Counted from the first letter of the stretch, positions 16,660-26,120 are shown. The stretch: 64,000 bases of DNA from Mycobacterium sp. 852002-51971_SCH5477799-a (GCF_001667145.1 NZ_LZIF01000044.1:82756-146755); one strand, 5' to 3'. Notes: a model not told the origin generated them from the letters alone. Made by a program: numbers and translations.

Positions 16660-19557
16660 GTGTTCGCCTGGTGGGGTCGAACTGTGTACCGATACCGGTA
16701 CATCGTGATCGGGGTCACGGTAGCTCTGTGTCTGCTGGGTGGCGTCTTCGGCATGAGCCTGGGCAAGCATGTTACACAGAGCGGCTTCTACGACGACGGC
16801 AGCCAATCCGTTAAAGCCTCGGTGCTGGGCGACCAGACCTACGGCCGCGACCGCACCAGCCACGTCGTGGCCACCTTCACCGCTCCGGACGGAAAGACGG
16901 TCGATGATCCGGCGTGGCGGAACAAGATCGTCGGTGAGCTGAACAAGTTCAAGACCGACCACCCCGCCCAGGTCGTCGGTTGGGCCGGCTGGCTGGCGGT
17001 GGCCAATCCCGTCGACGCACCCCCGTTGATCAAGGGGATGGTCAGCGAGGATAGGAAGCACACCTTCGTGTCGATCCCGCTTAAGGGCGACGACGACGAC
17101 AGCATCCTCAACAACTACAAGGCCATTCAGCCGGATCTGCAGAAGCTCGGCGGGGGCACGGTGCAGCTGGCGGGCCTCGAGCCCATCGCCAACGCCCTGA
17201 CGGGAACCATCGCCACCGACCAACGCCGCATGGAGGTACTCGCGGTCCCGCTGGTCGCCGTGGTGCTGTTCCTGGTCTTCGGGGGCGCGGTCGCCGCGGG
17301 CCTGCCGGCCATCGTGGGCGGCCTGAGCATCGCGGGCTCGCTGGGCATCCTGCGGTTGGTCGCCGTGTTCGGGCCGGTGCACTTCTTCGCCCAACCGGTG
17401 GTCTCGCTGATCGGCCTGGGTATCGCCATCGACTACGGGCTGTTCGTGGTGAGCAGATTCCGGGAGGAGATAGCCGAGGGCTACGACACCGAGGCCGCGG
17501 TGCGAAGAACGGTGATGACGGCCGGCCGCACGGTGACGTTCTCGGCAGTGCTGATCATCGCGTCCAGCGCCAGCCTGCTGGTGTTGCCGCAGGGCTTCGT
17601 GCATTCGCTGACTTACGCCATCTTCGCCGCGGTGGGCCTGGCGGCGCTGCTGTCGATCACCTTTCTGCCCGCCTGCCTGGGCATCCTCGGCCGCCACGTC
17701 GATGCGCTCGGCGTCCGGACGGCATTCCGGGTGCCCTTCCTACGGAATTGGAAGTATTCGCGGGCCTACCTGAACTGGTTGGCCGACCGGCTGCAGAAGA
17801 CCAAGACCCGCGAAGAGGTCGAGGCCGGCTTCTGGGGCAAACTCGTCAACTGGGTGATGAAGCGCCCGCTGGCGTTCGCCCTGCCGATCGCCATCGCCAT
17901 GATCCTGCTGGTCATCCCGCTGGGCAACCTGTCATTCGGCGGCATGAGCGAGAAATACCTGCCGCCGGACAACCCGGTGCGCATGGCACAGGAGCACTTC
18001 GACAAGCAATTCCCTGGCTACCGGACCGAGCAGCTGACGGTGGTGATCCAAAGCGACAACCACGGCAAGGTCACCGACCAGCAGGTCGCCGATATCCGCA
18101 ACAGGATTTCCTCGATCGGTGGCTTCACCGACAAGCAGTGGGAGGAGCGGGCCTGCCCGACCATTGCGGGCAACCCCTGCGTCGCCGGACCGAACGGCAC
18201 GACGGTGCCCAAGGACGGTTCGGTGCGGGTGATCCAAAACGGTCTGGTCAACAAGAACGACGCCGCCAAGAAGCTCGCCGAACTTCGCTGGGTCAACCCG
18301 CCGAAGGGGCTGAACCTCTATGTCGGCGGCACGCCGGCCCTGGAACAGGACAGCATCCATAGTCTGTTCGACAAGGCTCCGCTGATGCTGGTGTTGCTGC
18401 TCGGCGCCACCATGTTGTTGATGTTCCTGGCGTTCGGATCGGTGGTGTTGCCGATCAAGGCGGCCGTGATGAGCGCGCTGACGCTGGGGTCGACAATGGG
18501 CATCCTGACCTGGATTTTCGTCGACGGGCACTTCTCGAACGTGCTGAACTTCACGCCGACCCCACTGATGGTGGTGGTCATCGCGCTGGTCGTCGCCGTC
18601 GGTTTCGGTCTGGCCACCGACTACGAGGTGTTCCTGGTATCGCGAATGGTCGAGGCGCGCGAGCGTGGCATGTCGACGGCCGAGGCCATCCGGATCGGCA
18701 CCGCGACCACCGGACGCCTGATCACGGCCGCCGCACTGGTGCTGGCGGTGGTCGCCGGCTCGTTCGTGTTCTCCGACCTGGTGTTGATGAAGTATCTGGC
18801 CTTCGGTCTGATGGCGGCGCTGCTGCTGGACGCCACCGTCGTCCGGATGTTCCTGGTGCCGTCGGTGATGAAGCTGCTCGGCGACGACTGCTGGTGGGCG
18901 CCGCGCTGGGCCCGGCGTCTGCAGAACAAGATCGGGCTCGGCGAGATCGACCTGCCCGACGAGCGCAAGCGGCCCACGCTCAACGGCCGGCCCGCGCGAC
19001 CGCCCGTCGCCGCCAGCCTCGTCGCGGCGGCACCGCGGCCACCGCACGACCCCACCCATCCCGGCGCCCTGGAACCACCGCGGCCGGCGCGCCCGGGTCC
19101 GGCCGAGCCGCGGCCCGCGCGCGACCCGTCCCTGGGTGAAACCGCGGGCGGCACCCGCGTCCCCGCCCGCCCCAGCCAGCCGACCGAAGCCAAGACGACG
19201 CGCTTCTCCGCGCAGGGCGTACCCGGGCATGACCGTCCGGCCGACCAACGCCCCGCCACCAACTCCGCACCGCACGCCGCCCAACGACATCCCGCGCCGG
19301 CCCCGGCCGCACCTCCGTCTACCGATCAGACGCGGGCCATCCCGGTGCCCGGCCACCGGGCCGACGACACCGGCGACGCCGCCGAACCCACCACCGCCCT
19401 GCCGAAGATGCGCCCGGAAGGCAACGACCCCAATGCGGCCGGCGATCAGGTGGATGCGCGCGGGCAGGGCGAAAACGGTGATCCGGCGCGGCAACGCCGA
19501 CGCTCCGGCGGCGGCCTGTCCGCGCAGGACCTGCTGCGCCGCGAGGGGCGACTGTAA
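16660..19557 (+). CDS. mmpL3: Trehalose monomycolate exporter MmpL3
   Basis: A 965-residue RND-superfamily inner-membrane transporter that flips or exports trehalose monomycolate using the proton gradient; it is essential in mycobacteria. There are two repeats of one membrane helix, a periplasmic domain and a five-helix bundle. The proton-relay Asp-Tyr pairs appear as D258-Y259 (GLGIAIDYGLFVVSRF) and about D654-Y655 (GLATDYEVFLVSR). Residues from about 767 on are a long Pro/Ala/Arg-rich cytoplasmic tail ending in GGLSAQDLLRREGRL. The start is GTG with AAGGAG at 16649-16654. Neighbours (Rv0207c, Rv0205 types) confirm orthology. Confidence 0.96.
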   Translation: MFAWWGRTVYRYRYIVIGVTVALCLLGGVFGMSLGKHVTQSGFYDDGSQSVKASVLGDQTYGRDRTSHVVATFTAPDGKTVDDPAWRNKIVGELNKFKTDHPAQVVGWAGWLAVANPVDAPPLIKGMVSEDRKHTFVSIPLKGDDDDSILNNYKAIQPDLQKLGGGTVQLAGLEPIANALTGTIATDQRRMEVLAVPLVAVVLFLVFGGAVAAGLPAIVGGLSIAGSLGILRLVAVFGPVHFFAQPVVSLIGLGIAIDYGLFVVSRFREEIAEGYDTEAAVRRTVMTAGRTVTFSAVLIIASSASLLVLPQGFVHSLTYAIFAAVGLAALLSITFLPACLGILGRHVDALGVRTAFRVPFLRNWKYSRAYLNWLADRLQKTKTREEVEAGFWGKLVNWVMKRPLAFALPIAIAMILLVIPLGNLSFGGMSEKYLPPDNPVRMAQEHFDKQFPGYRTEQLTVVIQSDNHGKVTDQQVADIRNRISSIGGFTDKQWEERACPTIAGNPCVAGPNGTTVPKDGSVRVIQNGLVNKNDAAKKLAELRWVNPPKGLNLYVGGTPALEQDSIHSLFDKAPLMLVLLLGATMLLMFLAFGSVVLPIKAAVMSALTLGSTMGILTWIFVDGHFSNVLNFTPTPLMVVVIALVVAVGFGLATDYEVFLVSRMVEARERGMSTAEAIRIGTATTGRLITAAALVLAVVAGSFVFSDLVLMKYLAFGLMAALLLDATVVRMFLVPSVMKLLGDDCWWAPRWARRLQNKIGLGEIDLPDERKRPTLNGRPARPPVAASLVAAAPRPPHDPTHPGALEPPRPARPGPAEPRPARDPSLGETAGGTRVPARPSQPTEAKTTRFSAQGVPGHDRPADQRPATNSAPHAAQRHPAPAPAAPPSTDQTRAIPVPGHRADDTGDAAEPTTALPKMRPEGNDPNAAGDQVDARGQGENGDPARQRRRSGGGLSAQDLLRREGRL

Positions 19558-19591
19558 CCAGACCCGCTACAACGGCGAAAACCCGTGCAGC

Positions 19592-20740
19592 TCAGCCGGA
19601 TTCGTCCTCGGGTTCGTCGGGCTCGGCCTGCAGGATCGCGGCCTTCTCGTCGGCGTCCTCGGTCTGCTTCTCGGCTTCGGCGGACGGGTCGGGCGCCAAC
19701 AATACTTGGACCGCGTTGTTGAGGAAGGCCACCGTCGGGACCGCCAGCAGGGCGCCGACGATCCCGGCGACCACTCCGCCGGTGGAGATGGCGAGCACCA
19801 CTCCTAGCGGGTGAATCGACACCGCGCGGCCCATGACCAGCGGCTGCAGCAGATGGGCCTCGATCTGGTTGACCGCGATCAACAGGCCCAGCGTGATCAG
19901 CGCGTAGACGATGCCCTTGGCCAGCAGCGCGACCACAACGGCCACCAAGCCCGAGACCAGCGCCCCGACCAGCGGGATGAACGCGCCCAGGAACACCACC
20001 GATGCCAGCGGCAGCGCGAGCGGGACGCCCATGATCGCCAAACCCGTGCCGACCCCGGCGGCGTCGGTCAGGGCCACCAGGAAGGTGGCCCGCACGTACC
20101 CGATCAGCGACCCGTATCCGGCAGCACCTGCCTCGTGCACCCGGCCGCGCACGTCCGACGGGATGATCTGCACGACGTACTGCCAGATGTTGCGGCCGCC
20201 GTAGAGAAAGAAGATGAGCGTGAACAGCACCAGCACCGCCGCCGTGACCAGCTCGGTGACTGTGGCAGCGGTGGAGAGCGCGCCGCTGGTCAGTTTCGCC
20301 TGATTGTTGTGCAGCGCCTCGATGGCGGCGTTGCCCACATTGTCGATCTGTTCGTTGCGCAGGTGCGCAGGACCGTGGATCAGCCAGCGACGGGTCGACT
20401 CGATGCTGTTCGTCACCTGTTCGGTCAACCCGGGCAAGCCGTCAATGAACTGCAGGATGACGAACGCCAGAATGCCGCCCAGGATCGCGAAACCGCCCAG
20501 CAACACCAGGGCCACCGCGCCGCCGCGGGGCAGGCCCCGCTTGTCCAGCCAGTCGACCACGGGCACCAGCAGCGCGCTCAGCAGCAGCGCCACCAGCACC
20601 GGAACGACGATGATTTCGAGTTTTTTCACCACCCAGAGCAGGGCGAGCACGGCGATGAGGATGACGAGCAAGCGCCACGCCCAGGCTGCGGTCTTGCGGA
20701 CAAGGGGTTCGACCGAGGCATCGTCGACGTTTGCTGACAT
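19592..20740 (-). CDS. AI-2E family transporter-like permease, Rv0205 type
   Basis: A 382-residue integral membrane protein of the AI-2E/PerM family. Several hydrophobic segments are clear: two near residues 15-60, one near 68-90, and a C-terminal set containing [40 protein letters not shown] and [28 protein letters not shown], which is the family signature. The tail is acidic and cytoplasmic. Substrate is unknown; the family name does not prove autoinducer transport. It is convergent with mmpL3 (34-base gap) and divergent from the YbhN-like gene. Confidence 0.85.
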   Translation of the reverse strand: MSANVDDASVEPLVRKTAAWAWRLLVILIAVLALLWVVKKLEIIVVPVLVALLLSALLVPVVDWLDKRGLPRGGAVALVLLGGFAILGGILAFVILQFIDGLPGLTEQVTNSIESTRRWLIHGPAHLRNEQIDNVGNAAIEALHNNQAKLTSGALSTAATVTELVTAAVLVLFTLIFFLYGGRNIWQYVVQIIPSDVRGRVHEAGAAGYGSLIGYVRATFLVALTDAAGVGTGLAIMGVPLALPLASVVFLGAFIPLVGALVSGLVAVVVALLAKGIVYALITLGLLIAVNQIEAHLLQPLVMGRAVSIHPLGVVLAISTGGVVAGIVGALLAVPTVAFLNNAVQVLLAPDPSAEAEKQTEDADEKAAILQAEPDEPEDESG

Positions 20741-20910
20741 CTGGCCAGCCTATCCGCCGCGGCGCGGGGTCAAACGTGGACCAAACCTGTCTCGAGGCCG
20801 TCTGCGCGCCGTTCCGGGCCGTCGTCGCCCGGCACGATCCGGTTACGACGTCGACACGGTAAGCGATCCGCAGCGATCGCCGCGCCACCTGCACCGTTAC
20901 CCTAAATCAC

Positions 20911-22086
20911 GTGCCGCACGACGCACCCGCCCGCAACCTCGACTTCCCGCGCGAAGAAGCACCGCGCGGGAAGTACTGGTGGGTGCGCTGGGTGGTCCTG
21001 GGCGCGGTAGCGATCGTGCTTGCAGTCGAGGTTTCGCTGGGCTGGGATCAGCTGGCCAAAGCCTGGATGAGCCTGTACGAGGCGAATTGGTGGTGGTTGC
21101 TCGCGTCGGTGGCCGCGGCGGCGGCGTCGATGCACAGCTTTGCTCAGATCCAGCGCACGTTGCTCAAGTCGGCCGGCGTGCACGTCAAGCAGTTGCGCTC
21201 CGAGGCCGCCTTCTACGCCGCCAACTCGCTGAGCACCACGCTGCCCGGCGGACCCGTCCTGTCGGCGACCTTCCTGTTCCGCCAGCAGCGGCTGTGGGGC
21301 GCGTCGACCGTGGTGGCGTCCTGGCAGTTGGTGATGTCGGGCGTGCTGCAAGCCGTCGGGTTGGCTTTGCTGGGGCTGGGCGGCGCTTTCCTGCTGGGCG
21401 CTAAGAACAACCCGTTCTCGTTGCTGTTCACCCTGGGCGGCTTCGTCGCGCTGTTGCTGCTGGCCCAGGCCGTCGCGTCACGCCCGGAGCTGATCGACGG
21501 CATCGGCAGCCGGGTGTTGGCATGGATCAACTCGGTCCGCGGCAGGCCGGCCGACGCCGGCCTGGACAAGTGGCGCGAGACCCTGATGCAGCTGGAATCG
21601 GTGAGCCTGGGCCGGCGCGACCTGGGGGTGGCGTTCGGCTGGTCGATGTTCAACTGGATTGCCGACGTCGCCTGCCTGGGTTTCGCCGCATACGCCGCCG
21701 GGGACCACGCCTCGGTGGCCGGCTTGACGGTGGCTTACGCGGCCGCCCGCGCGGTCGGCACCATCCCGCTGATGCCCGGCGGGCTGCTGATCGTCGAGGC
21801 GGTGCTGGTGCCCGGCCTGGTGTCCAGCGGAATGTCGCTGCCCAACGCGATCTCGGCGATGCTGATCTACCGGCTGATCAGCTGGTTGCTCATCTCCGCG
21901 ATCGGCTGGGTGGTGTTCTTCTTCGTGTTCCGCACCGAGAACGTGGCCGAGTCCGACGAGGACCCGATCACGGGTCCGCTACCAGTCGTGCCGTTGCAAC
22001 GCGACCCCCCGGCCGATCCGACGGAGACCGCGCTGCAGGGGCCGTTGCCGCCCGACCGGAGTCCGGAAGCCGACGGGCGGGCCTAG
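20911..22086 (+). CDS. YbhN/UPF0104-like membrane protein (lysylphosphatidylglycerol synthase TM region), Rv0204c type
   Basis: A 391-residue polytopic membrane protein. Residues about 28-48 (VRWVVLGAVAIVLAVEV) form the first helix, and hydrophobic segments continue to about 345. AAFYAANSLSTTLPGGPVLSATFLFRQ and TIPLMPGGLLIVEAVLVPGL are the paired amphipathic repeats typical of the lysylphosphatidylglycerol synthase TM family, whose better-known members flip lipids. The C-terminal tail is hydrophilic and Pro-rich. Its lipid substrate is unknown. It lies between AI-2E-like and haem-binding-protein genes as Rv0204c does. The start is a GTG, with no strong ribosome site visible. Confidence 0.8.
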   Translation: MPHDAPARNLDFPREEAPRGKYWWVRWVVLGAVAIVLAVEVSLGWDQLAKAWMSLYEANWWWLLASVAAAAASMHSFAQIQRTLLKSAGVHVKQLRSEAAFYAANSLSTTLPGGPVLSATFLFRQQRLWGASTVVASWQLVMSGVLQAVGLALLGLGGAFLLGAKNNPFSLLFTLGGFVALLLLAQAVASRPELIDGIGSRVLAWINSVRGRPADAGLDKWRETLMQLESVSLGRRDLGVAFGWSMFNWIADVACLGFAAYAAGDHASVAGLTVAYAAARAVGTIPLMPGGLLIVEAVLVPGLVSSGMSLPNAISAMLIYRLISWLLISAIGWVVFFFVFRTENVAESDEDPITGPLPVVPLQRDPPADPTETALQGPLPPDRSPEADGRA

Positions 22087-22191
22087 TGGCGATCGCGAGG
22101 GCGCCCGCGGCGATCGCAAGCGCGGCGTAGCCGGGCGCGGCGGGTCGCCGCATAGTCCAAAGCCGGACGAGGCGGGTCGCCACCACCGGGC
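22087..22191. repeat. GC-rich intergenic repeat with GCGATCGC and GCGGGTCGCC units
   Basis: The gap between the YbhN-like stop and the Rv0203-like stop is almost wholly repetitive. GGCGATCGCGAG and GGCGATCGCAAG occur near its left end. Two 22-base copies at 22130-22151 and 22162-22183 share the GGCGGGTCGCC core and differ at three positions. The same elements (GTGGCGGTCGCGAG, then GCGGGTCGCC) occur at 3650-3683. The site is at two convergent gene ends, so a terminator-like hairpin role is possible. Confidence 0.55.
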
Positions 22192-22746
22192 TTAGCCGAC
22201 GGTTTTTCCGCGCGACTGGCCCGGCAGCGGGTTGGTCACCGCGGGCGGCGCCGGCCGCGGCGCCGCCGCCGGGGCGCCACCGGTGGTCCCACCCAACGGC
22301 GAGGCGCCGGCAGGGTTGCCGGGCAGCGCGGGCAGCCCGCCGGCCGCGCCCTGCGCCTGTTGCATCAGGCCCATCGCCTGCGGGATCGATATCGGCAGCT
22401 TGCACTGCGTCGACAGGGTGGTCAGCGGCTGCGCGATCGACGTGATGTCACCGGCCACCTTGGGGTTGGCCTCGAAGTAGGACTTCAACCCGTTCACCGA
22501 CTGCGGCCCCGCCTGCTGCTGCAGCATCGAGGTCATGGTCTGGTTGGTCTCCGGGTGCGAATCCAGGTAATCACCCATCGATTTGGAAACCGAGCCGATC
22601 GTCCGGGCGACCTCACTGGCCGCGCACGGGTCGTTGGCGCCGGTCGCTGGGGCGCCGGCGAACACCGCGAGGGCTGCGCCCGGCACCGTGGCGGCGATCA
22701 GCCCGGCGAAGATTTTGCGACCGCGCCCAACGGTGGCTCTCGTCAT
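22192..22746 (-). CDS. Secreted haem-binding protein, Rv0203 type, with extended tail
   Basis: A 184-residue secreted protein. Residues 1-37 form a signal peptide (basic start, hydrophobic LIAATVPGAALAVFAGA, cleavage near GATG-like residues). The core from DPCAASEVARTIGSVSKSMGDYLDSHPETNQ to CKLPISIPQAMGLMQQAQG matches M. tuberculosis Rv0203, an extracellular haem binder that passes haem to MmpL11 and MmpL3. A 45-residue Pro/Ala/Gly-rich tail follows, which is absent from the 136-residue Rv0203. The ATG at 22746 is preceded by AAGGAG, which lies inside a perfect palindrome. It is divergent from mmpL11, its likely functional partner. Confidence 0.8.
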   Translation of the reverse strand: MTRATVGRGRKIFAGLIAATVPGAALAVFAGAPATGANDPCAASEVARTIGSVSKSMGDYLDSHPETNQTMTSMLQQQAGPQSVNGLKSYFEANPKVAGDITSIAQPLTTLSTQCKLPISIPQAMGLMQQAQGAAGGLPALPGNPAGASPLGGTTGGAPAAAPRPAPPAVTNPLPGQSRGKTVG

Positions 22747-23084
22747 CGATAACTCCTTAGGAGTTTGCGGCGGACGGCCGGGATCGGCGCCCCGCAACGA
22801 CTGCAGTAGACGGCCGCACTGACGCAGGCATCCCTGAAACTCCGAGGCCGCCTGGTGGGCCATTCGACATCCTGCCACCGCCGGTATCACCGCTGCCAGT
22901 TCGAACGGAGCGTGTGACCCAAATCCCGCTTGGTCACCGGTTCACAACATCTTCGCAGCGTCTTGGCAACAACACCGTCGCCGCAGCTCAGGAACTAGAT
23001 AAGCCACATATTCCACAGCCGGCTGCGGTATCGTCGCGAGCACGCGCTACGCGAGAACCGGGGAGCGACAAAATCCAGCAGTTG
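22747..23084. other. Divergent regulatory region between the Rv0203-like gene and mmpL11
   Basis: These 338 bases hold no convincing gene; the mmpL11 frame stays open upstream to 22914, but that part lacks the conserved MmpL11 N-terminus. The palindrome AACTCCT-T-AGGAGTT at 22751-22765 covers the ribosome site of the Rv0203-like gene. I looked for an IdeR iron box (TTAGGTTAGGCTAACCTAA-like) and saw none, so iron control by that route is not supported here. Confidence 0.5.
22751..22765 (-). promoter_or_regulatory. Palindrome enclosing the ribosome-binding site of the Rv0203-like gene
   Basis: AACTCCT-T-AGGAGTT is a perfect inverted repeat with 7-base arms, and the minus-strand AAGGAG inside it is the ribosome site of the gene starting at 22746. 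It may act as an operator, or let the mRNA hide its own ribosome site. The single-base centre means a hairpin would have to open the innermost pairs. Confidence 0.4.
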
Positions 23085-26000
23085 ATGATCCGCCTCAGCC
23101 GCAGCCTGCGTAAGTACCGCTGGTTGGTCTTCACAGGCTGGTTGCTGGCATTGGTTCCGGCGGTGTACCTGGCGCTGACGCAGTCGGGCAATCTCACCGG
23201 CGGCGGGTTCGACGTGGCCGGATCGCAATCGCTGGCGGTGCACGATCAGCTCGAGGAGCTGTACCACGACCAGGGTGGATCGTCGCTGGCACTGGTGGCC
23301 GCGCCCCGCCCCGACGCCAGCTACCAGGACATGAACGACGCCGTCGCCCAGCTGCGACAGATCGCCGGCGGCGTCCCCGGCACCGCCGAAATCCCCAACC
23401 CCATCCAGCGGCCGCCGCAGCCCGACCGCCCGTACGTGCTCTCGGTCCGGCTGGATTCCCGTAATACCAGCGACATCGCCAAGCAGCTCCGCACCAAGGT
23501 CGGCATCAAGGGCGATCAGCCCGGCCAGACCGCGAACGGCCGCGTGCGGCTCTATGTCATCGGCCAGGGCGCGCTGTCCGCGGCTGCCGCGGCCAACACC
23601 AAACACGACATCGCCGCAGCCGAAAAGTGGAACCTTCCAGTCATTTTGATCGTGCTGCTCGCCGTATTCGGGTCGCTGGCCGCCGCGGCCATTCCGCTCG
23701 CCTTGGGGATCTGCACGGTCGTGGTCACGATGGGCCTGGTTTATCTGCTGTCCGCCTACACCACCATGTCGGTCTTCGTGACCTCGACGGTGTCCATGTT
23801 CGGGATCGCGCTCGCCGTCGACTATTCGCTGTTCATCTTGATGCGGTTCCGGGAGGAACTGCGGACCGGGCGTCAGCCCCGCGAAGCCGTCGATGCCGCG
23901 ATGGCCACATCCGGGCTGGCCGTGGTGCTGTCCGGCATGACGGTCGTCGCCTCCCTGACCGGGATCTACGTGATCAATACCCCGGCCCTGAAGTCGATGG
24001 CCACCGGCGCCATCTTGGCCGTCGCGGTCGCCATGTTGACCTCGACCACGTTGACGCCGGCTGCGCTGGCGACGTTCGGGCGCGCTGCCGCCAAACGCTC
24101 GGGCTTCCTGCACTGGTCGCGACGGCCCGAGAGCACGCAGTCGCGGTTCTGGAACCGCTGGATCGGCTGGGTGATGCGCCGGCCGTGGATGTCCGCGCTG
24201 GCGGCGTCGCTGGTACTGCTCGTGATGGCCGCGCCGGCGTCATCGATGGTGTTGGGCAACAGCCTGTTGCGGCAGTTCGACTCGTCGCACGAAATTCGCG
24301 CCGGGGTCGGCGCCGCGGCGCAGGCCCTCGGTCCCGGCGCGCTGGGCCCGATCCGCGTGCTGATCAACTTCCCCGAGGGCGGCGCGGCCTCCCCCGAACA
24401 CAGCCACACCGTCGGCGCGATCCGCCAGCGGATGTCGCAGGCCCCCAACATCGTCTCGGTCTCGCCTCCGCAGTTCGCCGAGGACAACGGCAGCGCGCTG
24501 CTGTCCGCGGTGTTGTCGGTGGATCCCGAGGACATGAAGGCCCGCGAGACCGTCGGCTGGATGCGCGCGCAGCTGCCCAAGGTCCCCGAAGTGGGCACCG
24601 CACGCGTCGACGTCGGCGGCCCCACCGCTCTGATCAAGGACTTCGACGACCGGGTATCGGCGACCGAACCCCTCGTGTTGGGCTTCGTCGCGCTGATCGC
24701 GTTCCTGATGCTGTTGCTCTCCATTCACTCGGTTTTCCTGGCGCTCAAGGGCGTCCTGATGACGCTGCTGTCGGTCGCCGCGGCCTACGGCAGCCTGGTG
24801 ATGGTCTTTCAGTGGGGGTGGCTGAAGGACCTCGGCTTCGCCCAGATCAGCTCGATCGACAGCACCGTTCCCCCGCTGGTGCTCGCGATGACCTTCGGGT
24901 TGTCGATGGACTACGAGATCTTCCTGCTCACCCGCATCCGGGAGCGTTTCCTGCATTCCGGTAACACCCGCGATGCGGTGGCCTACGGCGTCAGCACCAG
25001 CGCCCGGACCATCACCAGCGCGGCGCTGATCATGATCGCGGTGTTCGTCGGGTTCGCGTTCGCCGGCATGCCGCTGGTGGCCGAGATCGGCGTCGCGTGC
25101 GCCGTCGCGATCGCGGTGGACGCCACCGTGGTGCGGCTGGTGATGGTGCCGGCGCTGATGGCGATGTTCGCCCAGTGGAACTGGTGGCTGCCGCCGTGGC
25201 TGTCCCGCGTGCTGCCGTCGGTCGACTTCGACCGGCCGCTGCCCGAGGTCGACCTCGGTGACGTCGTCGTCATCCCCGACGACATCTCGGCGCTGGTCGC
25301 CCCCAGTGCCGACCTGCGGATGGTGGTCAAGTCGGCCGCCAAGCTCAAACACCTCGCGCCCGACGCGATCTGCGTGGCCGATCCGCTGGCCTTCACCGGC
25401 TGTGGCCGGACCGCGCAGGCGGGGGTGACCCCCGAGGAGGATCAGTCCCGCGGTCTGGGGCCTGGACAGATTCCCCACCAGGTCGCCCTCGGCGAGGAGA
25501 AGGTCAGCGTCGGCGTGGGGACCGACAAGAAGCCCGGCGCCAACGGCCACACCAACGGCTCGCTGGCGGCCAAGAAGCTGGTCAACGGCCTGGCGTCGCG
25601 CAACGGCATCGCCAAGGCCATCACCGGCAGGCCCGTTCACCCGGTGACATTGTGGCGGGGACGCCTGTCGGTCGCGATCGACGCGCTGGAACGCGACACC
25701 GGAGCAGCCGTCGGCGACGGGCCGAAATACGAGCGGCGCAGCCCGGTGGAGACCACCAACGTGCAGCTGCCCACCGGCGACCGCCTGCTGGTCCCGACCG
25801 GTGCCGAGACGCTGCGGCTCAAGGGCTACCTGATCATGTGCCGTAACAGCCGGCGCGATTATGCCGACTTTGCAGACATGGTCGATACGTTGGAGCCCGA
25901 GACCGCCGCGGTGGTGCTGGCCGGAATGGACAGGTACTACTGTTGTAAATCATCCAGGCAGCAGTGGATCGCCACCCAGCTGGTCCGTCGACTCGCAGAT

Positions 26001-26120
26001 CCCCACCCGTGCGACCACCCGGAAGATCAGGGATCGGAAGCCGAGGCCGACTCGGACTGGGAGGGAATCAGGCAACGCTGCATGTCCGTGGCCGTAGCGA
26101 TGCTGGAGGAGGCGAGGTGA
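23085..26120 (+). CDS. mmpL11: RND transporter MmpL11
   Basis: A 1011-residue RND-superfamily transporter. In M. tuberculosis MmpL11 exports monomeromycolyl diacylglycerol and mycolate wax ester for biofilm formation and has been linked to haem uptake. The proton-relay pairs are D246-Y247 (GIALAVDYSLFILMRF) and D609-Y610 (GLSMDYEIFLLTR). The C-terminal cytoplasmic domain has the family segments DLGDVVVIPDDISAL and RSPVETTNVQLPTGDRLLVPTGAETLRLKGYL. A Gly/Lys/Gln-rich stretch at about 775-850 makes it some 45 residues longer than the 966-residue M. tuberculosis protein. ATG 23085 aligns with the known N-terminus RLSRSLRKYRWLV. It overlaps the next gene by GTGA. Confidence 0.93.
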   Translation: MIRLSRSLRKYRWLVFTGWLLALVPAVYLALTQSGNLTGGGFDVAGSQSLAVHDQLEELYHDQGGSSLALVAAPRPDASYQDMNDAVAQLRQIAGGVPGTAEIPNPIQRPPQPDRPYVLSVRLDSRNTSDIAKQLRTKVGIKGDQPGQTANGRVRLYVIGQGALSAAAAANTKHDIAAAEKWNLPVILIVLLAVFGSLAAAAIPLALGICTVVVTMGLVYLLSAYTTMSVFVTSTVSMFGIALAVDYSLFILMRFREELRTGRQPREAVDAAMATSGLAVVLSGMTVVASLTGIYVINTPALKSMATGAILAVAVAMLTSTTLTPAALATFGRAAAKRSGFLHWSRRPESTQSRFWNRWIGWVMRRPWMSALAASLVLLVMAAPASSMVLGNSLLRQFDSSHEIRAGVGAAAQALGPGALGPIRVLINFPEGGAASPEHSHTVGAIRQRMSQAPNIVSVSPPQFAEDNGSALLSAVLSVDPEDMKARETVGWMRAQLPKVPEVGTARVDVGGPTALIKDFDDRVSATEPLVLGFVALIAFLMLLLSIHSVFLALKGVLMTLLSVAAAYGSLVMVFQWGWLKDLGFAQISSIDSTVPPLVLAMTFGLSMDYEIFLLTRIRERFLHSGNTRDAVAYGVSTSARTITSAALIMIAVFVGFAFAGMPLVAEIGVACAVAIAVDATVVRLVMVPALMAMFAQWNWWLPPWLSRVLPSVDFDRPLPEVDLGDVVVIPDDISALVAPSADLRMVVKSAAKLKHLAPDAICVADPLAFTGCGRTAQAGVTPEEDQSRGLGPGQIPHQVALGEEKVSVGVGTDKKPGANGHTNGSLAAKKLVNGLASRNGIAKAITGRPVHPVTLWRGRLSVAIDALERDTGAAVGDGPKYERRSPVETTNVQLPTGDRLLVPTGAETLRLKGYLIMCRNSRRDYADFADMVDTLEPETAAVVLAGMDRYYCCKSSRQQWIATQLVRRLADPHPCDHPEDQGSEAEADSDWEGIRQRCMSVAVAMLEEAR

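Noticed and set aside
17932..19494. Open frame of 520 codons opposite mmpL3
   Set aside because: Shadow of the mmpL3 codon pattern; the Pro-rich tail of MmpL3 gives a Gly/Arg-rich antisense frame with no structure of its own.
22914..23084. Longer N-terminus of MmpL11
   Set aside because: The added 57 residues have no similarity to the known MmpL11 N-terminus, which starts at the RLSR segment after the ATG at 23085.
24240..25640. Open frame of 466 codons opposite mmpL11
   Set aside because: Asp/Gln/His/Arg-rich antisense product of a conserved transporter gene with no domain.
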